64,000 nt of DNA. Origin: Pseudoalteromonas shioyasakiensis. GTDB lineage: Bacteria > Pseudomonadota > Gammaproteobacteria > Enterobacterales > Alteromonadaceae. Both the position numbers and the translations under genes were made by a program. Shown in pieces: positions 52,026 to 60,038 of the stretch (its first letter is position 1; every line of letters starts with the position of its first letter). The DNA lies in contig CP058414.1 in NCBI GenBank assembly GCA_013391845.1, forward strand, positions 2,528,501-2,592,500, given 5' to 3'. The notes beneath the pieces were generated by a model. It was not told the DNA's origin. It saw nothing but the letters and a program-made list of their open reading frames with translations, and made no database searches.

Positions 52026-52699
52026 CTGATCACCTGCTTATCTGCTGTTAAAGCCACTTCTGTAATAAACCGACCATTCAACTTTATGCCCGGGCGCAAC
52101 TTTGGCACGGCCATCAATGCGCCCGTGTTTGATGCTGTTACGTTTATCGGGTGCTCTTCAAACTCGTTTATTTCGGTTTCTGCCCAGCGTGAGTCGTGCC
52201 AGCTGCCAGCATATACTTTGCCGTCTGGGCGTTGTTGAAATATAAAGTTAGGAATACTAAATACCTGCTCACATTGGCGCAGTGCTTCAATGCCCGATCC
52301 TTGATGATAGAACGCAGGCACGGGGGTGTTAGAGTAGTCTGCATCTGGGTAAATAAACTCAAGCCCTACCTTGCTTAGCTCGTCACATACATTTGCAAAC
52401 GTTGCGTGACGAATAGCAAAATGGTGCACAAACGATAGCGCACCGATTAATTCACGACATGTCAAAAACCACCGCCCATTACTTTGATGTTTTGCTTCTA
52501 TGACACCTAAAAAGTATGGCTGCATGGCGTCTTTTTCATAACCAATATGCAGCTCAACTAAGCCATGTGGCTCTTTCTCTGTTACCACAACAAAGCTTGC
52601 ACGGCCTGTACTGAATAAGTCCAGTTGAATGCTGTCACTCACAATGTTCGTAACTTGAAGGCCACCAATTGTAAGCACTCTAATTAGCCTATGACTCAT
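52007..52699 (-). CDS. Late-control D/baseplate hub-like protein
   Basis: 230 residues. The pattern of a short beta-rich start (MSHRLIRVLTIGGLQV), a central FVHHFAIRHATFANVCDEL helix and FHQ/YHQ-type ESVxxFL-like segment (FYHQGSGIEALRQCEQV) is shared with P2 gpD and T4 gp27-like hub proteins. It would connect the tail tube to the spike encoded next. Shorter than P2 gpD (about 387), so perhaps only the hub core. Overlaps both neighbours. Confidence 0.75.
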   Translation of the reverse strand: MSHRLIRVLTIGGLQVTNIVSDSIQLDLFSTGRASFVVVTEKEPHGLVELHIGYEKDAMQPYFLGVIEAKHQSNGRWFLTCRELIGALSFVHHFAIRHATFANVCDELSKVGLEFIYPDADYSNTPVPAFYHQGSGIEALRQCEQVFSIPNFIFQQRPDGKVYAGSWHDSRWAETEINEFEEHPINVTASNTGALMAVPKLRPGIKLNGRFITEVALTADKQVIRWSKTL

Positions 52700-53178
52700 G
52701 GCCCTTCACTTTTCTCAAATGCGGTTTGTACTGTGGTGTGCCCGTCAACAGCCTGTGTTTGGCTATTCTCTTTTGCTTTACCATCTATTTGTTGCTGGCT
52801 ACGCTCTGCGGTTGATAGCACTTCAAGCAATTTAAATGTCACTTGCCAGGCTTTTACTTCCTCAAGCTCGGTTGCTTTTACTTCCCCATTGAACTTAGCT
52901 TTACGGATTTTATAAGCCTGTGTGATATCACTGTTAATTGTAAATACAGTTCGCGCCCCATTTTCATCAATTGACTTAGCCTGGCCTACCAACTCTGCAA
53001 GCTCACTTGCATCGACGAACGGGATTTTAGTATTGACGGTGATCACACCTGGCTTGACACCTTTATCACCTGATAGCGCAAACGAACCAAACCCGCTTAG
53101 GTCATCACTTGGCAGTTTAATGCCACAATTTATACGTATTTCGTAACCTGGGACTTGCCAGCCATTTAATGTGATCAT
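52696..53178 (-). CDS. Probable baseplate component
   Basis: 160 residues, beta-rich N-terminal half (MITLNGWQVPGYEIRINCG; SGFGSFALSGDKGVKPGVI), then a Gln/Lys-rich helical tail (STAERSQQQIDGKAKENSQTQ). It resembles phage proteins annotated as baseplate complex proteins in Vibrio/Alteromonadales tails, but I cannot name a precise family. It overlaps the hub gene by 4 bp and precedes it, which supports a structural baseplate role. Confidence 0.55.
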   Translation of the reverse strand: MITLNGWQVPGYEIRINCGIKLPSDDLSGFGSFALSGDKGVKPGVITVNTKIPFVDASELAELVGQAKSIDENGARTVFTINSDITQAYKIRKAKFNGEVKATELEEVKAWQVTFKLLEVLSTAERSQQQIDGKAKENSQTQAVDGHTTVQTAFEKSEGP

Positions 53179-53873
53179 GAAAATAGCTCTTTTATTGGTG
53201 TGATTTGTTCAGTACTACCAACAAACGCACAATAAGCCCAGTGCTTGTCATTGTTACCTAACAGTTCAATTTGCTGTCCCAATGCTCGTGCACTTTGTGC
53301 ATTACTGTGTGTGATTGATATATGGGGGCCAGCTTTGAACCTAGATAAACTTAACCGTGAATTTCTTGCAGACTTTAACTGCGCCGCCTCGTTTAATGCG
53401 GTATCTATATCGCTAATCAGTTGCACACCTTCATCACTCACCAACTGCAAGCTTTGATCTACGAATGCATGTGATAGTGCGGTAATACCGCAGCAATCTT
53501 GCAAACCTTGCCACTCGATAGATTGCTCTGTTGTTGGCAGTTTCATCTTATCAGTATCAAGTGTTGTTAAGCTTTTGGCATGTTGCTCCGCATGCAAAAA
53601 AATAGGTAGTGGGCACAACTGATTAAACGCTGTTAACTGATTTATAAAGTCATCAATATGTGCCGAACTGCAACTTAAAATAACGGCATTAAATGTGTTT
53701 GGTCGTGTTTGTCTTGTCATGTCTTTAACTGCTGTAGCTAACGACTGACTACCTGAGGCAGCGGTGATCAAACTTGGCGTTTGGTAGCAATTTAAGCCAA
53801 TGGTATACACATTTAGACAGGCAGCATTTAACGCTTCTCTGCTTGGCGTTTTAAATGATGAAGGGATCTGCAT
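53175..53873 (-). CDS. Tail-module protein of unknown function
   Basis: 232 residues starting at ATG 53873, which overlaps the TGA of the DUF1353 gene (TGATG). The earlier GTG 53876 is less likely. The protein has alpha/beta character (NAVILSCSSAHIDDFINQL; PHISITHSNAQSARALGQQ) but no motif I recognise. Its fixed place between the DUF1353 gene and the baseplate component suggests tail assembly or structure. Confidence 0.55.
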   Translation of the reverse strand: MQIPSSFKTPSREALNAACLNVYTIGLNCYQTPSLITAASGSQSLATAVKDMTRQTRPNTFNAVILSCSSAHIDDFINQLTAFNQLCPLPIFLHAEQHAKSLTTLDTDKMKLPTTEQSIEWQGLQDCCGITALSHAFVDQSLQLVSDEGVQLISDIDTALNEAAQLKSARNSRLSLSRFKAGPHISITHSNAQSARALGQQIELLGNNDKHWAYCAFVGSTEQITPIKELFS

Positions 53874-54205
53874 CACGCGCCCTTAAACAAACGCTTACAT
53901 TGACTGTATGCAGAAACAAAAAACCACATAGGATAAGCTTTCCAACACGGAACACCATAAAGCAGTAATAGTTGCAGAAACTCTGCATGAGGGTGTTGCC
54001 TACCCGTTTTCAAAGCAAAGTCATGCCAGATTGCAGCCTCTAACCCTTGACCAAATGGGTTGTGAAACCAACGAACGTACCAAGGAATCGAAAAACCGTC
54101 TGTTTCAAACCCTTTGTGCACATCACCAAAGATTGTATTTAATGGCTCTAGTAACTTAGCTTTACCCTGTTTAATAAAGTGGAGCTTCACACTATACATA
54201 TGCAT
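53873..54205 (-). CDS. DUF1353-family phage protein
   Basis: 110 residues. The family signature is clear: KGFETDGFSIPWYVRWFHNP, then AIWHDFALKTGRQHPHAEFL and LLLYGVPCWKAYPMWFFV. DUF1353 proteins are found in tailed phages and tailocins and have a conserved HD pair, but no established activity. ATG 54205 is used, with GGAG close upstream; ATG 54199 has more usual spacing. The start overlaps the preceding gene by 14 bp. Confidence 0.8.
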   Translation of the reverse strand: MHMYSVKLHFIKQGKAKLLEPLNTIFGDVHKGFETDGFSIPWYVRWFHNPFGQGLEAAIWHDFALKTGRQHPHAEFLQLLLLYGVPCWKAYPMWFFVSAYSQCKRLFKGA

Positions 54206-54737
54206 CAAACTCCACTTTATCGAATGCTAACCGAAATGGTGCTTCGATAATTTCCAACCCTGCATTTAAGCGTTGTGCTGTAATTTGATAATTACCTGAT
54301 TGCTCAAACTGAGCATCCATCGTTATTAAGCCGTTTACAATGCTCGCCTTGACACGTATGTCATCAACCACTGTAGATCCGTTAATAACACGCTCTACCA
54401 CAAGCATCATTTCACTATCTGGTAATTGCGCGCTTGCTACTAGCGTAAATTGTGTGTTTTGTTTAACCCACCAGATACCACCATTCCCAAGCGAAACACC
54501 TTCCCCCGTGATAGTAGGTGAAGATAGTTCAATAACGGGCTTTGCATCGTTTTCACTACCCAAATGATTGCTGATAAATTCATCTGACTCTGGGCTTTCT
54601 AAACGTTTATTGCCACTGTAATGACACAGCCAGAAATCTTTGCCTTTGTACGTTACTTTTTCCATATCTGAGAAAAGCTTAAAGTCGTCAGGATAAGAAG
54701 AAGTACCGCACACATCAAAGTAATCAATTAAAATCAT
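54192..54737 (-). CDS. Probable tail-fibre-associated or chaperone protein
   Basis: 181 residues from ATG 54737, preferred because GAGG lies 6 bp upstream; the TAA of the Asp-box protein ends 1 bp before it. The N-terminus (MILIDYFDVCGTSSYPDDFK) and a central beta-sandwich-like region (FTLVASAQLPDSEMMLVVER) are visible. It lies just after the receptor-binding protein, where fibre-assembly proteins often lie. No family recognised. Confidence 0.5.
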   Translation of the reverse strand: MILIDYFDVCGTSSYPDDFKLFSDMEKVTYKGKDFWLCHYSGNKRLESPESDEFISNHLGSENDAKPVIELSSPTITGEGVSLGNGGIWWVKQNTQFTLVASAQLPDSEMMLVVERVINGSTVVDDIRVKASIVNGLITMDAQFEQSGNYQITAQRLNAGLEIIEAPFRLAFDKVEFDAYV

Positions 54738-54738
54738 T

Positions 54739-55929
54739 TTAAACCTCGTCCGCAATAATACGCTCTGAACTCAAATTGGCGGTTGGAAGCACGCATAGAG
54801 CGCCATAACTGGCCTTATACAAAGTATTCCCATCAATGTAGTAAAGCAATGAACCATCGACTCTTTTAGGGCTAATGGCGTATCTATCTATACTGTGCGG
54901 CAAATCATTTTTAACCCAGCTCTCTCCTAAATCCGTAGAAGTGTAAAAACCATAAACAGTCGATGTTATTTTGCCGTAAATATAAATCGCCCCTCGGTCA
55001 ATTATGATATTCATTAACCCTGTAATATCGGCTGGGATTTTCAATTCAGCCCAAGTTGCGCCACCATCAAGACTTAGTTTCTTATGTGAAATTTTATTCC
55101 ATTGATAGGCAACAAGCTGATTGTTGTCGTATGGGTCTACATCAACCATTGTGAAGCCAGTGCCAAACGACTCCTTTCGAGTCCAGCTAGCACCTAAATC
55201 TGTAGATTCAACAATATACGCATTGTCACCATAAGCTTTTCTTGATTGCATCCACAGTTTACTAAAATCCTCTGTTCCAGAAATAAAGTACCCATCATAG
55301 GGCGCATATAGCTCATTTGGTCTATTACTAACAACCCAACTTCCCCCGTAGTTAGTTGACGCACAAAACCACGCCCCTGAAGCATCTTCAACTGAGATTG
55401 CTGTATTCTTTCCATCTCTTGACATAAACACATTTGAATTGCCAAAACCAGGCGAGTACGTCACGAGTGAAATGGTTTGTTTTAGCGTAAAACTTGCCCC
55501 GTAATCACTCGAAAAATAGATATAAGCTTTACAGGTAGCCGAACCCGCAGAACTCAACCCTGAGGCATAAGAAACATACTTACCATCAGCACTACACGCC
55601 ACCTGCCCAGACGCATTACCACTACCACCATTTATTAAGGCGTAACTATCCGATGAACGAGTGTATTTATATAGACCAGAGGCATAAGCAAGATAACAAT
55701 GCTCGCCATCATCTGAACTTACCGTTGCGGTAGCAGACGATGTGGTTATAGCTTCAATTAGAGATATTTGCTCTTTCTTTCCCAATGCAGCTGTCAGTTT
55801 TGGATATTTAACTTCATCTAACAACTGACCGTTCAGCTCAAGTAACGCATTGCCTGCACTGGTTTTCTTGTTGTAAGAAAGAATCACATCACCAATAGCT
55901 AGTTCGTTCTTTTTTGAAATACTGTCCAC
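54739..55929 (-). CDS. Asp-box (BNR) repeat receptor-binding tail protein
   Basis: 396 residues. Five Asp-box motifs of the form S-x-D-x-G-x-(S/T)-(W/F) occur about 55-60 residues apart: SSDYGASF, STNYGGSW, STDLGASW, SLDGGATW and STDLGESW. They imply a sialidase-like beta-propeller. The N-terminus (NGQLLDEVKYPKLTAALG) resembles tail-collar attachment segments. Without the full set of catalytic Arg residues being identifiable, glycan binding is more likely than cleavage. GTG 55929 starts 4 bp after the fibre gene, so the protein probably sits at the fibre tip. Confidence 0.72.
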   Translation of the reverse strand: MDSISKKNELAIGDVILSYNKKTSAGNALLELNGQLLDEVKYPKLTAALGKKEQISLIEAITTSSATATVSSDDGEHCYLAYASGLYKYTRSSDSYALINGGSGNASGQVACSADGKYVSYASGLSSAGSATCKAYIYFSSDYGASFTLKQTISLVTYSPGFGNSNVFMSRDGKNTAISVEDASGAWFCASTNYGGSWVVSNRPNELYAPYDGYFISGTEDFSKLWMQSRKAYGDNAYIVESTDLGASWTRKESFGTGFTMVDVDPYDNNQLVAYQWNKISHKKLSLDGGATWAELKIPADITGLMNIIIDRGAIYIYGKITSTVYGFYTSTDLGESWVKNDLPHSIDRYAISPKRVDGSLLYYIDGNTLYKASYGALCVLPTANLSSERIIADEV

Positions 55930-55932
55930 CGC

Positions 55933-58071
55933 TTAAAACTCCCATACGTTATCTGTTTTGTTGAAAACAAAAACACGTTCGCTTTTGTCATCTGCAACAA
56001 TTGTCACTTGCGTATCAACTTCACCATCTAAGAGCCGTTTAAATTTTATCGGTGAACCATTTTCAACCATAATGCTAGGTTCGCCATTGCTTGCACGAAT
56101 AGAAAACCAATCTTGATCTTGTAATGCACTACCACCTACCCGCGCAGTTGGCGCTGTATGCTCGCCTGCATTTAATGAGTGCCGACGATAAAGAGTTATA
56201 TCTTGGCTTCGTGTAAAAGGTCTTTCATTAAGCAAATCATCTAAACGATCACCTACTTGGTTGGCTGCATTAATACCTGCAGTCCCCCTATCATAGGCCG
56301 TCTTAGCTGCTGCTGAGGTTGCTGCCGTTGTAGTACTCGTTGACGTTACACTGCTACTTAATGGCCGCTGTGTATCTGTAAACTTTGCATTGACTGGCAC
56401 ATCCGTTAATACACGGCTATTCGAAACCTTGCCATTTAGCGCATTTTGTAAACCAGCAATGCTGCTTATGCTCAGAGATTCAAGTGTTGATTTGTTGAGT
56501 TTGATGTAATCAACAATCTCTTGTATTTCGTTAAGTGTTGTATCGTCTGAGGTAAGTAGCGCATTGATATTGTCGATAAGGCCTTTCAATACACGTCCTT
56601 GATTCGCACTCAAAGATTTATCAGACGCAGTGCTTGTTAAACTGTTTACGACATCACGCCAGGTGTTTGTATCGGTAAATACAGCGCCTGCAGGAACATT
56701 GGTTTTTACTTTTTCATTTAAGCTATTTTGTACCGCATTAGCTGCATTGATCCCTGCTGTGCCCCTGTCATATGCGGTTTTAGCTGCGGCTGAAGTAGCA
56801 GCCGTAGTGGTACTCGATGATGAAATACTGCTTGATAAAGGTCGCTGTGTATCGGTAAACACCGCTCCTGAGGGTACATTCGTTTTTACTTTATCATTCA
56901 GGCTATCTTGCACTGCATTAGCAGCATTAATACCGGCAGAGCCTCTATCATATGCTGTCTTAGCTGCTGCTGAGGTCGCCGCTGTCGTTGAACTTGTAGA
57001 CGACACACTGTTACTTAATGGACGTTGCGTGTCTGTAAATTTTGCATTAGCAGGCACATCAGTTAACACACGACTATTTGCCACCTTACCGTCAAGAGCA
57101 TTTTGTAAACCAGCAATATTACTTATGCTCAGTGATTCAAGCGTTGACTTGTTTTGTTTGATGTAATCAACAATCTCTTGTATGTCATTTAGCGTTGCAT
57201 CATCAGACATTAACAACGTATTGATGTTATCAATAAGCCCTTTCAATACACGGCCTTGGTTCGCACTCAAGGATTTATCAGACGCCGTGCTTGTTAAATT
57301 GTTGACGACATCACGCCAGGTGTTTGTATCAGTGAATACAGCGCCCGCAGGAACATCCGTTTTAACCTTTTCATTTAAGCTATTTTGCACTGTATTTGCT
57401 GCATTGATCCCAGCGGTGCCCCTATCGTAGGCCGTTCTAACTGCAGCAGATGTTGCTGCCGTAGTAGTACTCGATGAGGAAACACTGCTTGATAAAGGTC
57501 GTTGCGTATCAGTAAATACCGCGCCTTCAGGTACATTCGTTAGTACCTGCTCTTTTTTTACATATGCATTGTCATGATGATGCGCATCAAAATCGGCACG
57601 ACTCACAAGCTCAGTGTCTTGAACTTGCCATGGCAAAACAGCCAACGTAATGTTGAGTTGTTCAGCAATGTTTTGGCTTCGCCACACAATACTTTTAACG
57701 CTGTAGTTCCCAGTCACTGCACCGTTGGTTTTTATTTTTGTTTGCGTCTCGGTTGTTACAACCGCAATCAATACCTGTTCATTGTTTGCTTTCGTTGCCA
57801 CCACTCCATACCAGTTATACTCAAAATCACCGGTGTCGTAGCCAAGCACTGCACTCATAACAATGGCATTACCATCTACTTTAGACACCGCTTTAACTGG
57901 CTGAGTATGAGCAAGGGTTTGGGGTATCGTTACGTTCGGATCAATTGGGACACTTGCATCTTGATCTGCAATATTTGCAAACACAAAATGCGTGATGTTT
58001 TGCACTTCATCACCAGCAAATACCGCATTGCGATAGTCTATCCCTGCATTAGTAATTTGTAATTGACTCAC
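55933..58071 (-). CDS. Tail fibre protein (gpH-like) with long internal repeats
   Basis: 712 residues, GTG start at 58071 (GAGG upstream, 4-bp overlap with the I-like gene). Residues 1-165 form the tail-collar/DUF3751 attachment domain (MSQLQITNAGIDYRNAVFAG). Residues about 178-640 are built of repeats: a 219-residue unit appears twice, and the submotif TTTAATSAAAKTAYDRGTAG recurs four times. The C-terminal 70 residues form a separate domain for contact with the next protein. It should be a long trimeric fibre for host recognition. Confidence 0.85.
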   Translation of the reverse strand: MSQLQITNAGIDYRNAVFAGDEVQNITHFVFANIADQDASVPIDPNVTIPQTLAHTQPVKAVSKVDGNAIVMSAVLGYDTGDFEYNWYGVVATKANNEQVLIAVVTTETQTKIKTNGAVTGNYSVKSIVWRSQNIAEQLNITLAVLPWQVQDTELVSRADFDAHHHDNAYVKKEQVLTNVPEGAVFTDTQRPLSSSVSSSSTTTAATSAAVRTAYDRGTAGINAANTVQNSLNEKVKTDVPAGAVFTDTNTWRDVVNNLTSTASDKSLSANQGRVLKGLIDNINTLLMSDDATLNDIQEIVDYIKQNKSTLESLSISNIAGLQNALDGKVANSRVLTDVPANAKFTDTQRPLSNSVSSTSSTTAATSAAAKTAYDRGSAGINAANAVQDSLNDKVKTNVPSGAVFTDTQRPLSSSISSSSTTTAATSAAAKTAYDRGTAGINAANAVQNSLNEKVKTNVPAGAVFTDTNTWRDVVNSLTSTASDKSLSANQGRVLKGLIDNINALLTSDDTTLNEIQEIVDYIKLNKSTLESLSISSIAGLQNALNGKVSNSRVLTDVPVNAKFTDTQRPLSSSVTSTSTTTAATSAAAKTAYDRGTAGINAANQVGDRLDDLLNERPFTRSQDITLYRRHSLNAGEHTAPTARVGGSALQDQDWFSIRASNGEPSIMVENGSPIKFKRLLDGEVDTQVTIVADDKSERVFVFNKTDNVWEF
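56220..57540. repeat. Tandem in-frame repeat of about 657 bp in the fibre gene
   Basis: The phrase ACATCACGCCAGGTGTTTGT occurs at 56651 and 57308, 657 bp apart (219 codons). Long flanking stretches are nearly identical. The repeat is coding on the minus strand and could recombine to lengthen or shorten the fibre by whole units. Confidence 0.85.
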
Positions 58072-58589
58072 CCTGTTACCTCTTTTTCAAACTCAATTAG
58101 GGCAATACCCTGCCCTGTATTAACAGCCGCCATTGCACTTAAAAAATACCGCCGACACGTTCTGCCGTATTGTTTGATTAACTCCGTGACTAATTGCTCT
58201 TTACCACTGAATTCGCTCTCTAACATGGCAATTTCTATCATGTCCCAATCAAAGCCAGGGACACGCTCACTGACGCTGACAAACCCAAAACCTAAACGTC
58301 TAAAGATTTGTTCCATCCCCGTGTTTGAACCGGCATCTGTTGCATTGGCAAATGCATGCCTAACACGCTTTCCATATAGTTCGACTGACTCACCAGGTAA
58401 GCGCTTTATGTCTCTTTCCCAAGCGAGTAAATCAAGGATGGCTGTTTGTGCATCTTCTCGATGTTGTTGTGATAACCACCAAAACAAATAACTTTCCACT
58501 TCATCCCAATAACGCTGCGCGACATTTGCCAGTGCACTAACATCACGGCCATTCATCCATGTAGGTAGACTCGGTGTTAACTCAGCCAT
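58068..58589 (-). CDS. Tail protein I-like baseplate protein
   Basis: 173 residues from ATG 58589; the open frame extends further upstream but inside the J-like gene. The sequence LPTWMNGRDVSALANVAQRYWDEVESYL... and LLAWERDIKRLPGE match P2 gpI-like proteins that bridge the baseplate to the fibre. It overlaps the J-like gene by 8 bp and the fibre by 4 bp, the typical J-I-H order. Confidence 0.82.
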   Translation of the reverse strand: MAELTPSLPTWMNGRDVSALANVAQRYWDEVESYLFWWLSQQHREDAQTAILDLLAWERDIKRLPGESVELYGKRVRHAFANATDAGSNTGMEQIFRRLGFGFVSVSERVPGFDWDMIEIAMLESEFSGKEQLVTELIKQYGRTCRRYFLSAMAAVNTGQGIALIEFEKEVTG

Positions 58590-59733
58590 TATTAACCGCC
58601 AAGCTATTGATTGTTGGTAACCACAAGCCACATGAAATATCGCTGTTTTGAAAACGAATGGTTTTAAGCTCACTAAACTGGCTGTGTAACTCACTTGCCA
58701 ATTTACTGAAGCTGAAAAGCTCGTTAGGCTTACACTGAGTAACCCCTTTGTAAGCGGCGTTTTCTCGAAAGGCGGCACGAATAAATTGTGTTATGTCCCC
58801 TAGGCGGTCTTTGGTATTGGGGTGTTGTTGATAGTTGGCCGTGATATCAATTGGCTGTGTGCTTATTGCAAACACTTTCATATCATCACCACTGCCATGG
58901 TTACCCGCTGCGATGTGGTTATTAATTTGATCAAGTAGTGCTTGGCTAATTTGTCCAACATCTAAGAACACATAAGCATTTGCACTACCTGGGCCCCGTG
59001 GCGCGGTTTTATCAAATACGATGTTGTCAGACTTGATAGCAGCAAAGCTTGAAATAATTGAGCGATATACAGCATCAACGTGATAATCACCCAGCGAACC
59101 AAATGCATCACGGATACGCTGGCGATAGTTTTCATCCGATTCAATATCTTGCCCTGCGGTTGTTAACCAATCAGCGCTGTTTGTTGCACTGAGTCCTTCA
59201 ATATCACTGAGAACCCGTACATAGTAGCCCGCAGCTAAATTGTAATTTTGTCCAGGCTGCTCAGCCTCAACCATCACATCATGTTGAATCTCACCAACAG
59301 AAAATGGCTGATCAAATAACGTTCGCACACGGTATACTTGACCATTAATAGGTAAACTTTCGACAACTGTACCTGCGGGTAAAACAAGAGAGGTATCTGA
59401 ATCGACACGCGAAATCGTGATCCTGCCTTGGGCTACAACTGCATCAAGCTTATCCGTTTTACGCGCTTTACCATGTTGCTCTAACCACTCATTTTGTGCC
59501 AAGAGTACAAATGAATTTGGCATCACTTGCGTAATTAAGGCATTAATCAATTGCTCAGTAGGTTCAACCATGATCGATTTTTGCAAACGAAAAAATGGAC
59601 TAAACGTACTTGTATTGCTGACCGAAAATTCTCCCTGTTCAACATGCTTTTGCCAAAGAGCCTCAATCTCTTTGCGCTCAACTGGGATACCCGCATTGAT
59701 CAGTTCTTGTTTGAAAATCTCGCTATAATCCAT
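58582..59733 (-). CDS. Baseplate J-like protein
   Basis: 383 residues. The family-typical phrase GRITISRVDSDTSLVLPAGTVVE and a middle segment (SDENYRQRIRDAFGSLGDYH) match P2 gpJ/Mu gp47-like wedge proteins, which form the baseplate ring and trigger contraction. ATG 59733 overlaps the DUF2590 stop. Complete, no oddity seen. Confidence 0.9.
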   Translation of the reverse strand: MDYSEIFKQELINAGIPVERKEIEALWQKHVEQGEFSVSNTSTFSPFFRLQKSIMVEPTEQLINALITQVMPNSFVLLAQNEWLEQHGKARKTDKLDAVVAQGRITISRVDSDTSLVLPAGTVVESLPINGQVYRVRTLFDQPFSVGEIQHDVMVEAEQPGQNYNLAAGYYVRVLSDIEGLSATNSADWLTTAGQDIESDENYRQRIRDAFGSLGDYHVDAVYRSIISSFAAIKSDNIVFDKTAPRGPGSANAYVFLDVGQISQALLDQINNHIAAGNHGSGDDMKVFAISTQPIDITANYQQHPNTKDRLGDITQFIRAAFRENAAYKGVTQCKPNELFSFSKLASELHSQFSELKTIRFQNSDISCGLWLPTINSLAVNNG

Positions 59734-60038
59734 TAAATAGCCCCTTCAGAGGTCTTTGCCGTAATTGCTATTTCTCCGGTTAACTGTTTCACGACTTTAA
59801 TTGTGCCAGCTAACAAGCGTTCATCCTGCTCTACGATAAGTTCAATTTCAGTTAAAATTTTAGCCACGATGTTTTTGTTTCTAAGACCAATTAGCTCTGT
59901 AAGTTTGCCGCTTTCGATAATGCGGTGTTTGACGTCTTGCGCTATCACATCGGTATTCGTCAGCTGGCTGGGCACTGCAAAGCTATCTAGTGAAATATCG
60001 TTATCTAGTATGTTTAAATCGATATTAATAATTGCCAT
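59733..60038 (-). CDS. DUF2590-family phage protein, probable gp25/gpW analogue
   Basis: 101 residues. The segment VIAQDVKHRIIESGKLTELI is the conserved core of DUF2590. It sits directly before the J-like gene, the position of P2 gpW and T4 gp25, and has comparable size. I infer the same baseplate-wedge role. The ATG shares a base with the tape-measure TAA (TAATG). Confidence 0.75.
   Translation of the reverse strand: MAIINIDLNILDNDISLDSFAVPSQLTNTDVIAQDVKHRIIESGKLTELIGLRNKNIVAKILTEIELIVEQDERLLAGTIKVVKQLTGEIAITAKTSEGAI

Noticed and set aside
56630..57166. 178-codon plus-strand open frame
   Set aside because: Antisense shadow of the repeat-rich fibre gene; its sequence merely mirrors the fibre repeats and it lacks a ribosome-binding site.
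57574..58062. 162-codon plus-strand open frame
   Set aside because: Antisense to the conserved DUF3751 domain of the fibre gene.
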